A DNA stretch of 64,000 bases, taken from the NCBI GenBank assembly GCA_020638695.1, contig JACKIB010000001.1, forward strand, positions 372,001 to 436,000. Reading direction: 5' to 3'. The position numbers and the translations under genes are program-made. This document shows positions 26,275 through 34,356 of this stretch, piece after piece (position 1 is the first letter of the stretch; the number at the start of each line of letters is the position of its first letter). Source of the DNA: Planctomycetota bacterium (GTDB lineage: Bacteria; Planctomycetota; UBA1135; UBA2386). Below the pieces are notes generated by a model. The model saw nothing but the letters and a program-made list of their open reading frames with translations. It was not told the DNA's origin and made no database searches.

Positions 26275-26366
26275 ACGTCGATCCTGCGGTTAGGGGACTG
26301 GCGCTGGACACTGCTCGATGCAGGGTTCGACGCCCTGCTGCCAGAGCAGCTGTCGCGGCCGTCCGA

Positions 26367-26627
26367 TCAGTTGGGCGAAGTCGCGACCGGCGGGTCGACG
26401 TGGACCTGCCGGTTGGCGGTGAAACGCACCGTGCCCGCAGCCAACGCGAACAGAGTGTCGTCGTTGGCGCGCTTGACGTTCTTGCCCGGCTTGAACTTGG
26501 TGCCGCACTGCCGCACCAGGATCGTGCCGGGGGTCACCGCCTCGCCGCCGAACCGCTTGATGCCGCGGTACTGCGGGTTCGAGTCGTTGCCGTTCTTGGT
26601 CGAGCCTTGCCCCTTCTTGTGTGCCAT
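26367..26627 (-). CDS. rpmA: 50S ribosomal protein bL27
   Basis: An 86-residue protein of normal length with the diagnostic N-terminus MAHKKGQGSTKNGND and the core GGEAVTPGTILVRQCGTKFKPG. In the ribosome the N-terminal tail reaches towards the peptidyl-transferase centre. It begins 19 bases after the rplU stop and is followed by obg after a gap of about 90 bases; that gap may carry a processing site but shows no hairpin I can defend. Confidence 0.97.
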   Translation of the reverse strand: MAHKKGQGSTKNGNDSNPQYRGIKRFGGEAVTPGTILVRQCGTKFKPGKNVKRANDDTLFALAAGTVRFTANRQVHVDPPVATSPN

Positions 26628-26646
26628 GGGTCTATCCGGTCACTTG

Positions 26647-26961
26647 TCAGACGCCGTCGATCCCGTCGATCCGAACCTCGGTGAAGCGCGCTCGGAAACC
26701 GGTCCGCTTGCGGTGGTTCTTGCGACGGCGCACCTTCTGGACGATCAGCTTGGGACCTTTCACCACACCCAACACCGTGGCGCGCACCGCGACTCCGCTG
26801 ACGTACGGCGCCCCCACCTTGGCCTGGTCACCAGTCACCAGGCAGACCTTGTCGAAGGTCACCGACGCGCCCGGCTCGAGCGCGGCGTTGTGCGGGATCT
26901 GCACCCGCATACCGGGCTCGGCACGGAACTGGAAGTTGCGGTCGTCGACGACGGCGTACAT
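26647..26961 (-). CDS. rplU: 50S ribosomal protein bL21
   Basis: A 104-residue 23S rRNA-binding protein. It begins MYAVVDDRNFQFRAEPG and contains VTFDKVCLV and the basic signature VQKVRRRKNHRKRTGFR, all typical of the family. It is the first gene of the rplU-rpmA-obg operon; the operon's promoter must lie in the 467-base region upstream, where I cannot point to a clear box. Confidence 0.97.
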   Translation of the reverse strand: MYAVVDDRNFQFRAEPGMRVQIPHNAALEPGASVTFDKVCLVTGDQAKVGAPYVSGVAVRATVLGVVKGPKLIVQKVRRRKNHRKRTGFRARFTEVRIDGIDGV

Positions 26962-27428
26962 CGCGTGGCTCTTGCGGGTTCGGAAGGGTCACCGGCCCGG
27001 GGATCACCCGACGGTCCGGTTCTGGGGCGCAGGATCCTAGGGTTCGGGCTGGCGGAATCAAGCCTGCCGCGGGTTTCCGCCGGCCGTGTTCCACCCGGGC
27101 GGGTCGCCGATCGCCGCGCTCCGTTCCGCACCCTGCTGCAGCCGAAAGCCGGGCGGGATGGGCTGGATTCGCGACGACCGGAGCCCCGTGATGCGGGGTC
27201 ACCGAAGACAGCTGAAGGTGCAAGACCCGCGGCGACCACTTCTGGGAGCGCTGAGGTTTGCCGCGACCGGCGAAGCTCAGCCGGGGGACTGAGGTTTGCC
27301 GCCTCCGGCGAAGCTCGTCGGGGGACTGAGGTTCGCCGCCTCCGGCGAAGCTCGTCGGGGGACTGAGGTTTGCCGCCTCCGGCGAAGCTCGTCGGGGGAC
27401 TGAGGTTTACCGCCTCCGGCGGCAAACC
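26962..27428. other. Intergenic region with a tandem repeat array
   Basis: About 470 bases between the RNase E/G stop and the bL21 start, both on the minus strand. The half next to RNase E/G is a tandem array (27251-27432). The rest (26962-27250) contains the leader of rplU; I see no RNA structure of the known L21 leader type and no gene. Confidence 0.5.
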
Positions 27429-27432
27429 TCAG
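27251..27432. repeat. 37-bp tandem repeat array, almost five copies
   Basis: Copies begin at 27251, 27289, 27326, 27363 and 27400 (periods 38, 37, 37, 37). Each starts ctgaggtttgccgcctccgg and continues with cgaagctcgtcggggga; the first copy is the most diverged and the last is truncated. Adjacent copies differ at only one or two bases, so the array is young or homogenised. There are no unique spacers, so it is not a CRISPR. Read in frame it could encode Ser/Pro/Arg-rich peptide repeats, but no start or context supports a gene. Confidence 0.85.
27400..27432 (-). terminator. Strong hairpin over the RNase E/G stop codon
   Basis: The last repeat copy forms CTGAGGTTTaCCGCC-tcc-GGCGGcAAACCTCAG: a 15-pair stem with one mismatch and a 3-base loop. 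On the minus strand the TGA stop of the RNase E/G gene (27429-27431) lies inside the stem. There is no U-run, so it could be a Rho-dependent pause or stability element rather than an intrinsic terminator. Confidence 0.55.
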
Positions 27433-29453
27433 ATCTTCACCCCGAGGCCGGCGGGAATCGCCACACGAGCTTCCTGCCCGTCGGCGGTCAGGAAACGGTA
27501 GTGCACGAGGTCGACCGGGTAGGCGATCTCGCCCTTCACCAACACCGTCTTGCCGATTTCCTCCTCCAGATCGAGCAGGGTGCGGCGCTTGTAGTTCACC
27601 AAGTAGTCGGCGACCGAAGGGGCGGTGAACACCTGGAGCACCGAGAAGCCCTTGTGGTTGAGGATCGCCCGCACGTCGCGCAGCACTGCGAGCGCCTTGC
27701 TCTGCACGGTCCGACTCAGGCCGGCGCCGTTGCAGTGGCTGCAGGTGTGGAACACCGTCCGCTTGAGCCCGGGTCCGACGCGCTGGCGCGTCAGCTCGAG
27801 CATGCCGAACGGCGAGATCTTGCCCACCTTGATCCGCGCCTTGTCGCCGCGCATGCACTCGATCATCCGCCGCTCGATCGCGCGCTTGTGCCTCTCGAGC
27901 GTCATATCGATGAAGTCGACGATGATCACCCCACCGAGGTCGCGGAGGCGCAGCTGACGCGTGATCTCCGGGATGGCCTCGAGATTCGTTCGGTAGGCTG
28001 TCTCCTCGAGCCCAGTGCCGGGCTTGAATTTGCCCGAGTTGACGTCGATCGCCACCAGCGCCTCGGTCTGATCGATCACGATCGAGATCCCGCTCGGCAG
28101 CTCGACCCGCGGTTGGTAGAGCGTCTGCACCTCGGGTTCGATCCCGTACGCGTGGAAGATCGGCGTTACCGACTCGTGCCGCTTGATGCGCGACGCCATC
28201 TGCGGCATCAGCTTCTCGGTGAAGTCCTTGATGCGCAGGTAGACGTCCTTCGAATCACAGACCACGTCCTCGATAGCCGGCGTGAACAGGTCGCGCATCG
28301 CCTTCAGCACCACGTCCGCCTCCTGGTACAGCAGGGCCGGCGCACGGGTCACGCGAAGGCGCTGGGAGATCAGCTCCCAGATCTTCTTGAGGTAGTCGCG
28401 ATCCCGCTCCAGTTCGTCGCGGGACTTGTCCACTCCGGCGGTGCGCACGATGAAGCCGAGGCCACCCTTGCCGGTCTCGTCGAGCTCGCGGACGATCTTC
28501 TTCAACCGCCGGCGCTCCTTGTCGCTGGCGATCTTCCGCGACACGCCACACTTCGGCAGGCTGGGCATCAGTACCAGACAACGCCCGGGCAGCGACACGT
28601 AGGTGGTCAGGGTCGGACCCTTCGCTCCGATTCCCTCCTTGGTAACCTGCACCACCACCTCTTGACCCTTCTTGAGCAGCTGCTCGATGGGCACCCGTGG
28701 CATGCGATCGCGCGTCCCGGTTCGCCGGCCCCGGCCCCGCGCCGGCCGCGCCGGCACCGCTTCGACCGAGACCGACTCCTCGTCGTCATCCGCCGAGCGC
28801 GCCGCGGCCATCGAGAACACGGTGTCGGGATCGCCGCCCGCGTCGTCGTCCCCGCCGTCGCGCACATCACCCGCGTCGCCCTCGGTGGGCTCGGCGACCG
28901 TCGCCCGTCGCCCGCCGCGACGGCGCCGGCCGCGGCTGCGCTCGCTGCGCCGGGCGGCCGGTGCGGCCTCCGGTTCGGCCGCGTCGTCCGAATCGTCCGC
29001 CGACCCGATCTCGACGATCTGCTCTGCATCGGAGTCGAGATCGACGTCGTCCCCGGAATCGCGATCCGGCTCGGAATCGGCCTCGTCATCGAACTCGACA
29101 TCGTCCTCGGCCTCTCCGTCGCCGCTCTCGGCGAGCACCGAGCGCACCGCGTCGGGCCCATCGTCGCCCGACATCCGCGCCCTTCCCTCGATGACGTCCT
29201 CGAGCGAGAAGTCGTCGCGCCCGTACGCCGGCAGCACGTCGGAGACGTGCAGGAAACCGTTGCTACGCCCGCCGAAGTTGACGAACGCCGCGCCGATACT
29301 CGGCTCGATGTTGACGACCCGACCCTTGTAGATGTTGCCGAGATACGCCTCTCGGTTGGTGATCTCCACGTGGAGTTCTTGCAGAACTCCGTCTTCCACC
29401 ACCGCGATCCGACTCTCTTCGGCATCGATGGCGTTGATCAGCATTCGCTTCAC
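27429..29453 (-). CDS. rne: Ribonuclease E/G with a long acidic insert in the S1 domain
   Basis: A 674-residue endoribonuclease for mRNA decay and rRNA/tRNA processing. I choose the GTG at 29451-29453 because the protein then begins VKRMLINAIDAEES, matching the MKRMLINA start of enterobacterial RNase E, and GAGGA lies 8 bases upstream; an ATG 9 bases later (29442-29444) is the alternative. The S1 domain starts at about residue 40 (YLGNIYKGRVVNIEPSIGAAF), is interrupted by some 170 Asp/Glu- and Arg-rich residues, and resumes at VVVQVTKEGIGAKGP. The catalytic part has VIIVDFIDM, and the zinc-link is CSHCNGAG. No long C-terminal degradosome scaffold is present. The stop codon is inside a hairpin. 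Confidence 0.93.
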   Translation of the reverse strand: MKRMLINAIDAEESRIAVVEDGVLQELHVEITNREAYLGNIYKGRVVNIEPSIGAAFVNFGGRSNGFLHVSDVLPAYGRDDFSLEDVIEGRARMSGDDGPDAVRSVLAESGDGEAEDDVEFDDEADSEPDRDSGDDVDLDSDAEQIVEIGSADDSDDAAEPEAAPAARRSERSRGRRRRGGRRATVAEPTEGDAGDVRDGGDDDAGGDPDTVFSMAAARSADDDEESVSVEAVPARPARGRGRRTGTRDRMPRVPIEQLLKKGQEVVVQVTKEGIGAKGPTLTTYVSLPGRCLVLMPSLPKCGVSRKIASDKERRRLKKIVRELDETGKGGLGFIVRTAGVDKSRDELERDRDYLKKIWELISQRLRVTRAPALLYQEADVVLKAMRDLFTPAIEDVVCDSKDVYLRIKDFTEKLMPQMASRIKRHESVTPIFHAYGIEPEVQTLYQPRVELPSGISIVIDQTEALVAIDVNSGKFKPGTGLEETAYRTNLEAIPEITRQLRLRDLGGVIIVDFIDMTLERHKRAIERRMIECMRGDKARIKVGKISPFGMLELTRQRVGPGLKRTVFHTCSHCNGAGLSRTVQSKALAVLRDVRAILNHKGFSVLQVFTAPSVADYLVNYKRRTLLDLEEEIGKTVLVKGEIAYPVDLVHYRFLTADGQEARVAIPAGLGVKI

Positions 29454-30018
29454 TGTCTTGATCCTCGTCGAACGCGCGCGGATGGTCCGCGCGCCACGGG
29501 GAAGCCCCCGCGACGGGTGCCGAGCGGCCGGCGGAGTGCATCGCACCACGGGATCGCCGAACGGCAATCCGCGCGTCGCGCAGCCCGAACCCTCGGTCCC
29601 ACGCACCCGCGCCGCTGTCCGCGACGCCGGGGACCGAACCCACCGTGGGTGCGGCACCGAGCGACGGTGCCGCGCTTCCAAAACCCGAGCAGCCACTGCG
29701 GGCTGCCACCACCAGCCACGGTGCCCCCCACGCTGCGAGCCGATGGAGCCGATCCCGGCTCGAATGTCGGACACCGCCCTGCGCTGTTCGGGGTGACATC
29801 ATGGGAATACACATGCTGCGGCACTGTGCCGCGGCCGGACCCCGGGCGGGATGGGGACACGACCCACGTCGTGTTCTCGGACCCTGCTCCGGCCGCCGAC
29901 CACCGGCCCTCAGGGCCCGCAGCGGCGGCCATCATAGGAACGCCACCGGCAGGCTACAACGGCTCCGTCCGGTGAACCGAACGAACCGCGCAGCCGGCGC
30001 CCGGCGGCGCCCCGACGG
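29454..30018. other. Intergenic region upstream of RNase E/G
   Basis: About 565 bases with no gene I can support. Reading frames here are Arg/Pro/Ala-rich in all phases. RNase E mRNAs often have long autoregulated 5' leaders, and this region would be the leader of rne on the minus strand, but I see no specific conserved structure. Confidence 0.35.
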
Positions 30019-31839
30019 CTACTTCTTGCCGAAGATGCTGCGCAGCTCGGCTTCGATCTGCGCCTCGCGCTCCTTCACCATCCGCAGCACGCTCGCCTGG
30101 ACTTCCTCCGGGCTGCGGATCACCTGCGGGGTCACGAACACGATCAGGCTCTGCTTGATCTTGTTCGCCGAGCGGTGCTTGAACGCCCAACCGAGCAGCG
30201 GGATGTCGCCGAGCAGCGGCACCTGGGTGACGGTCTCCGACAGGGTGTCGGTGACCAGCCCGCCCAGCACCGCGGTCTGCCCGGAGCGCAACAGCACCTG
30301 GGTGGCGATGGTGCTCGAGGAGACGCGCGGCAGCGCGATCTGCCCATCCCCGGTGCCCGAACCGACGGTGAACACGTCGAAGCCGGCCGGCGCCAGCTGC
30401 GTCGAGCCGGTGCCCGACAGCGCATCGGACTGCGGGATGATGTCCATCACGATCTTGTCGGTGCCCGGCACGATGTGCGGGATCACCAGCAACTGGAAGC
30501 CCACGCTCACCGGCGAGTTCGGCGCCTCTTCGACGACCAGCTGCAGACCACCGGCCTGACCCTGCTCAGCGCGCGCCTGCGCGTAGCGCACGGTCTCACC
30601 GACGAAGATGGTCGCCTCCTGGTGGTCCAGCGCGACGATCTTCGGCGCCTGCACGATCTCCGAATGGACGTCCTGCTGCAGCAAGCGCAGCGCGGCGGTC
30701 ACTTCGGTGAAGTTGAGCGCACCGAAGATCACGTTCGGGATCGTCGTGGCCCCGGTCGGGTTCTGCGTGGCGTCGGCGAACGGGCCGGTGCGGTTGTCGT
30801 TGGCGATGATCTTGTCGTCCCACCCACCGGCGCCGAGGTTGAACGGCAGCCGCGTCGGGATCTGGCCGAGGCCCATCGACGCGTTCCAACCGCTGCCGAT
30901 GTCCACGCCGTAGCTGAGCAGGTCGCGGTTCGAGGTGGTCACGAACTGCACGTTGATGAAGATCTGTGCCGGCTCGATGTCGATCTGGTTGATCACCTGC
31001 TGGATCTCGTCGATCACCGGCTTGATGTCCTTGACGACGATGATGTTGCTGCCCTCGAAGTACTCGAGGGTGCCGAGGTCCGGCGTCAACACGCGGCGCA
31101 GCGCCGCCACCAGCTCGAAGTCCCGCTTGGCACTCTGCTGCACCTGCTGGGTGTTGCGGACGTACGGCGACTGGATCACCGGGACGTAGTGCGAGCGCGG
31201 GCGCACGAACCGCAGCTGGAAGCTCTTGGTGATCAGGTCCTCGCGCAAGTTCGCACGGGGCACCACCCGCAGGATCCCACGCTCCTCCTCCACCACCGCG
31301 TAGCCCAGCGTCTTGGACGCTGCCTCGAGGGCGTCGCGCCACGGGATGTTGCGCAGTCGCAGGGTAACCGCGCCCTCGACCTGCGGGGCGACCACGATGT
31401 TCGCGCCCGACAGCTTGGCGATCGTGTCGATCACCTGCTGGATCGGCGCGTTGTTGAACGCGAAGTAGACGCGCGGCGGCTTCTCGACCTTGAGCAGGTT
31501 GCGACCCTTCTCGATCACCACGCAGCCCGCCTTCTCCGCCACCAGGTCCAACGCGACCCGCCACTCGACCTCCTCGAGGTCGATCGTCACGGTGTCGTCG
31601 ATGCTCGCATCCATGATGATGTTGGTCCCGACGCGGCGACGGATCGTCTCGACCACGTCGCGCAACAGGCGGTCCTTCAGCTTCAGGGTCAGCAGCGTGC
31701 TCTGGCTGCCCGGAGCCTGCGAGGTGACGTCGCCTTCGACCTTGTGTTGCTCGGTCCCGGTCTGCGCGGCGAGGGACGAGTACGTGCACACAGCGAAAAC
31801 GGCCGCGATCGCTACGCTAGGAAACTTTGCCTGCATCAT
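30019..31839 (-). CDS. pilQ: Type IV pilus secretin PilQ
   Basis: An outer-membrane secretin of 606 residues from the ATG at 31837-31839. A signal peptide (KFPSVAIAAVFAVCTYSSLAAQ) is cleaved near residue 26. Two successive STN/N0-N1-like domains follow (about 50-120 and 123-190), then secretin N-domains, then the C-terminal pore domain with the signature VPLLGDIPLLGWAFKH and the end LIVFVTPQVI. The coiled tail QASVLRMVKEREAQIEAEL is the very C-terminus. AMIN domains, common in PilQ, are absent; the protein is short for PilQ. It is the last gene of the pilM-N-O/P-Q run, although a 386-base gap with hairpins separates it from pilO/P, so it may have its own promoter. Confidence 0.93.
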   Translation of the reverse strand: MMQAKFPSVAIAAVFAVCTYSSLAAQTGTEQHKVEGDVTSQAPGSQSTLLTLKLKDRLLRDVVETIRRRVGTNIIMDASIDDTVTIDLEEVEWRVALDLVAEKAGCVVIEKGRNLLKVEKPPRVYFAFNNAPIQQVIDTIAKLSGANIVVAPQVEGAVTLRLRNIPWRDALEAASKTLGYAVVEEERGILRVVPRANLREDLITKSFQLRFVRPRSHYVPVIQSPYVRNTQQVQQSAKRDFELVAALRRVLTPDLGTLEYFEGSNIIVVKDIKPVIDEIQQVINQIDIEPAQIFINVQFVTTSNRDLLSYGVDIGSGWNASMGLGQIPTRLPFNLGAGGWDDKIIANDNRTGPFADATQNPTGATTIPNVIFGALNFTEVTAALRLLQQDVHSEIVQAPKIVALDHQEATIFVGETVRYAQARAEQGQAGGLQLVVEEAPNSPVSVGFQLLVIPHIVPGTDKIVMDIIPQSDALSGTGSTQLAPAGFDVFTVGSGTGDGQIALPRVSSSTIATQVLLRSGQTAVLGGLVTDTLSETVTQVPLLGDIPLLGWAFKHRSANKIKQSLIVFVTPQVIRSPEEVQASVLRMVKEREAQIEAELRSIFGKK

Positions 31840-32225
31840 TGCTTGCCCGAGGGACGGGTGGGGAACTTGGGTGCTGGCTCGTTCTTCGTCCGGTGCTGCC
31901 GGACAGCTGAAGCACACCGCGCAAGAATCGAGCTGGCGGCACCGGTTCGGCACCCTGTCTGGCTCGCGGCGTGCGGGGCCGACGCTCGACGGTCTTGGGG
32001 CACCGCGATGTTCCGCGTGGCTCGCCCCGGGTCGGCATCGCGCAAGGCCGCGTCGCTCAGGCTGCGACAGATGGTGCGAGCGGCGTGAGGCGCCGGGCCG
32101 GCGATTCTCGCAGAGGCTGCTGCCCGCAGCGCACGCGCCGGGCGCGTCGCCCGCGGTCGCTCAGGCTTCTCGCCTGGGAGACCGTCGGCCCGAGCGCGCC
32201 TGCGCTCCGGGCCGGGTTCGATCCT
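31840..32225. other. Gap between pilO/P and pilQ
   Basis: About 385 bases, unusually long within a pil operon. It contains two GC-rich hairpins near the pilO/P stop (around 32160-32182, CTCAGGC...GCCTGGG, and 32187-32213). No gene is recognisable; frames are compositionally random. Confidence 0.4.
32187..32213 (-). terminator. GC-rich hairpin 3' of pilO/P
   Basis: GGCCCGAGCGC-gcct-GCGCTCCGGGCC pairs over 11 positions with one bulged base, 13 bases downstream of the pilO/P stop codon. No U-run follows, so termination is only a possibility; it would give pilQ lower or separate expression. Confidence 0.35.
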
Positions 32226-33617
32226 CTACCAGGTCTTGACCAGCGAGAATCCCTTGTAGACGAATTCCACTTCGTCCTCGCGCACCGCCTTCACGAACAG
32301 GGTCTCGTTGATGTACTCGCCCTCTTCGTAGACCTCGCCGTTGAGGATCACGCCGGACTTAGAGTCACCACGCACCAACACGCCGGTGACCTTCAGCGGA
32401 ATCGCGCTGAACTCCAGCGCCACCTTGGCGCGCACCATCAAACCCTCGACCTTGAGTCGCAGCGGGTAGAGCGGGTGACCCTTGGGTACGTCGATCTTGT
32501 TGGCAGTCTGCGTGTAGACGGTGACGGCTGCCTCCAGCTCGCCGTCCAGCAGCTTCTCGCGCATCGACTTGATCAGCGCCTCCATGCCCTCCTTGGGCAG
32601 GAAGCGGTTGCGGTCGATCTCCTGCTTCTTGACCTTGGCGACCAGATTCTTGTACGGAAGCTGGATCTCCTTGTACCACCGAGCATTCAGCGCCGGGTTC
32701 TTGATCAGCTTGTTCTGCGTCACATAGCTGGCCTTCGACTCGAACTCGTCGAGTCCGTTGGAGACGGTCCGCTGCAACTCGATCCGCTCGAACATCGTGA
32801 TCTCGGGCGACAAGCTGTGTTCCCACTTCTCCTTCAGGCTGGAGATCAGCTTGCTGAACTCCTCGATCATGCGCCGCTGATCGTTGAGCGGCGTGATCTT
32901 GCTGCCTTCCTTGCTCTGCCGCGGGTCGACGAAGATGTCTCGCCGTCCCTCGCGGCCACGGAACTCGTACGGCTCCCCCAGATCCAGCGATCCGGCGGCC
33001 GCGATCTCGTGGCGTAGCTGCTTCAGCTTGGCCTCGTAGTTGGGGATCATCGTCCCCTTGCCGTTCGACTTCGGGTTGTAGAGATACGTCTCGACCGTCA
33101 GCCGGACCTTGTGGACCGCGTCTTCGACGTTGGCCTTGGTCGCACCCGAGGCCAGCGAGAAGTCGCGAACCCGCACGAAACGCTCGTAGGTCTCGAAGAA
33201 GCTCATGAACTTCAAGAACTGCCACAGCGTCGCGTCGAAGCTGTACTGGTAGCTGATCCGCTCGAACGACCCCTTGCCGCCAGGACGCAGCGGCACGAAG
33301 CGATCGAAGCTGATCCCACTGAGCATCGCGAATCGCTGCGCGGCGCGGGTGAACTTGGTGAGCTCGGCCTCCTGCGGCAGGATCTTGACGTACTCGGCGA
33401 CGTTCTCACGCAGCACGATCACCTCGTTCTCCACCGCCGGGATCTTGGCGATCTTCGCCCGGGCCGCAGCAATCTGCTTCTCCTGGTCGGTTACCGCGAT
33501 GTTCTCCTGCTCGATCAGGTCCTGCGCCCAATACACCCCGCCGCCAGCCGCGCCGCACAGCAGCACGGTCACTCCGGCGATCAACAGAAGGGTCTGCTTC
33601 TCGTTCAATCTGGCCAT
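32226..33617 (-). CDS. pilO: PilO-like pilus alignment protein, apparently fused to a PilP-like domain
   Basis: A 463-residue inner-membrane protein. The first 33 residues hold one transmembrane segment (TLLLIAGVTVLLCGAAGGGVYWA), followed by a coiled coil and a PilO-like ferredoxin-type domain to about residue 190. A long charged helical middle (about 200-370) follows. The last 65 residues (LKVTGVLVRGDSKSGVILNGEVYEEGEYI...) have the beta-rich pattern of PilP or GspC homology-region domains, which dock onto the secretin. PilO is normally about 200 residues and PilP separate. Position between pilN (16 bases upstream) and pilQ agrees with a combined PilO+PilP role. The domain call for the C-terminus is by pattern only. 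Confidence 0.78.
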   Translation of the reverse strand: MARLNEKQTLLLIAGVTVLLCGAAGGGVYWAQDLIEQENIAVTDQEKQIAAARAKIAKIPAVENEVIVLRENVAEYVKILPQEAELTKFTRAAQRFAMLSGISFDRFVPLRPGGKGSFERISYQYSFDATLWQFLKFMSFFETYERFVRVRDFSLASGATKANVEDAVHKVRLTVETYLYNPKSNGKGTMIPNYEAKLKQLRHEIAAAGSLDLGEPYEFRGREGRRDIFVDPRQSKEGSKITPLNDQRRMIEEFSKLISSLKEKWEHSLSPEITMFERIELQRTVSNGLDEFESKASYVTQNKLIKNPALNARWYKEIQLPYKNLVAKVKKQEIDRNRFLPKEGMEALIKSMREKLLDGELEAAVTVYTQTANKIDVPKGHPLYPLRLKVEGLMVRAKVALEFSAIPLKVTGVLVRGDSKSGVILNGEVYEEGEYINETLFVKAVREDEVEFVYKGFSLVKTW

Positions 33618-33633
33618 CGGAATCTCCCGTGTG

Positions 33634-34320
33634 CTACTTGGCTGGCTTGCTCGGCTTGCCGGGCTTGCTCGGCTTGCCGAGCCTGGCTCCCGGGGTGTTC
33701 TTGATCCACTTGTCGGTGCCCTTCATGGTCCATTGCCAGCTGAAGGCGAACGACTCCGGCGGATAGAGGTCGCCGTCGATCTTCTTCGAACCCGCCGGCG
33801 GGGTGTACTGCGCCATGTCGCGCCAGAACTCGGTCGCCTCGATGTCGTCGTGCAGGTTGGCGATCTTGCGGATGTCATTGCCCTGCACGAAACCCGGCAA
33901 CACGATGATCGGCCCCTTCGAACCATCACCGGGGCTGCGCACCTGTATGTTGCTGAACCATGCGACGTGCCGGTCCATCTCACCGTCGTTCGTGATCACG
34001 TCGATCAGCTCGTCGCAGAACTTGGTCCAGATGCGCCGTCCCTTGGCGATCTGCTTGATGGTGTCGGCACGGCGCGAGAAGTCCTTCTTCTCCTGCACCA
34101 AGCTGTCGTAGAGCAGCTCGCGCTTCTTGACGCCGTCCAGCCGTTCCTTGGTCTGCACGCGCTTGGCTTGAACCCGCTCCAGATCGCCGAAGTAGACGGT
34201 GCCGAACCAGCCGACGCTGGAGCACACGCAGATCACGGCCAGCAGCGCGACGGCGAAGATCTTCGGCGACGTGCGCTCCGACTTGCGGTAGGACTCGGGA
34301 AGGAGGTTGATGCGGATCAT
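33634..34320 (-). CDS. pilN: Type IV pilus assembly protein PilN
   Basis: A 228-residue bitopic inner-membrane protein. It begins with the highly diagnostic MIRINLLPESYRK, whose residues bind the cytoplasmic actin-like PilM in the family. One transmembrane helix (about 22-42, IFAVALLAVICVCSSVGWFGTV) and a coiled coil follow. The C-terminus is unusual: a Gly-Lys-Pro-Ser repeat (GKPSKPGKPSKPAK). It lies 36 bases after pilM and 16 before pilO/P. Confidence 0.9.
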   Translation of the reverse strand: MIRINLLPESYRKSERTSPKIFAVALLAVICVCSSVGWFGTVYFGDLERVQAKRVQTKERLDGVKKRELLYDSLVQEKKDFSRRADTIKQIAKGRRIWTKFCDELIDVITNDGEMDRHVAWFSNIQVRSPGDGSKGPIIVLPGFVQGNDIRKIANLHDDIEATEFWRDMAQYTPPAGSKKIDGDLYPPESFAFSWQWTMKGTDKWIKNTPGARLGKPSKPGKPSKPAK

Positions 34321-34356
34321 GGATCTGTGCCTCGTTGTGCCGTTGGGTACCCCGGA

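Noticed and set aside
27251..27432. Possible CRISPR array
   Set aside because: Repeat units are directly adjacent with no unique spacers and no cas genes are present.
29450..29935. 161-codon minus-strand frame upstream of rne
   Set aside because: Low-complexity Arg/Gly/Ser sequence with no start signal; more likely the rne leader.
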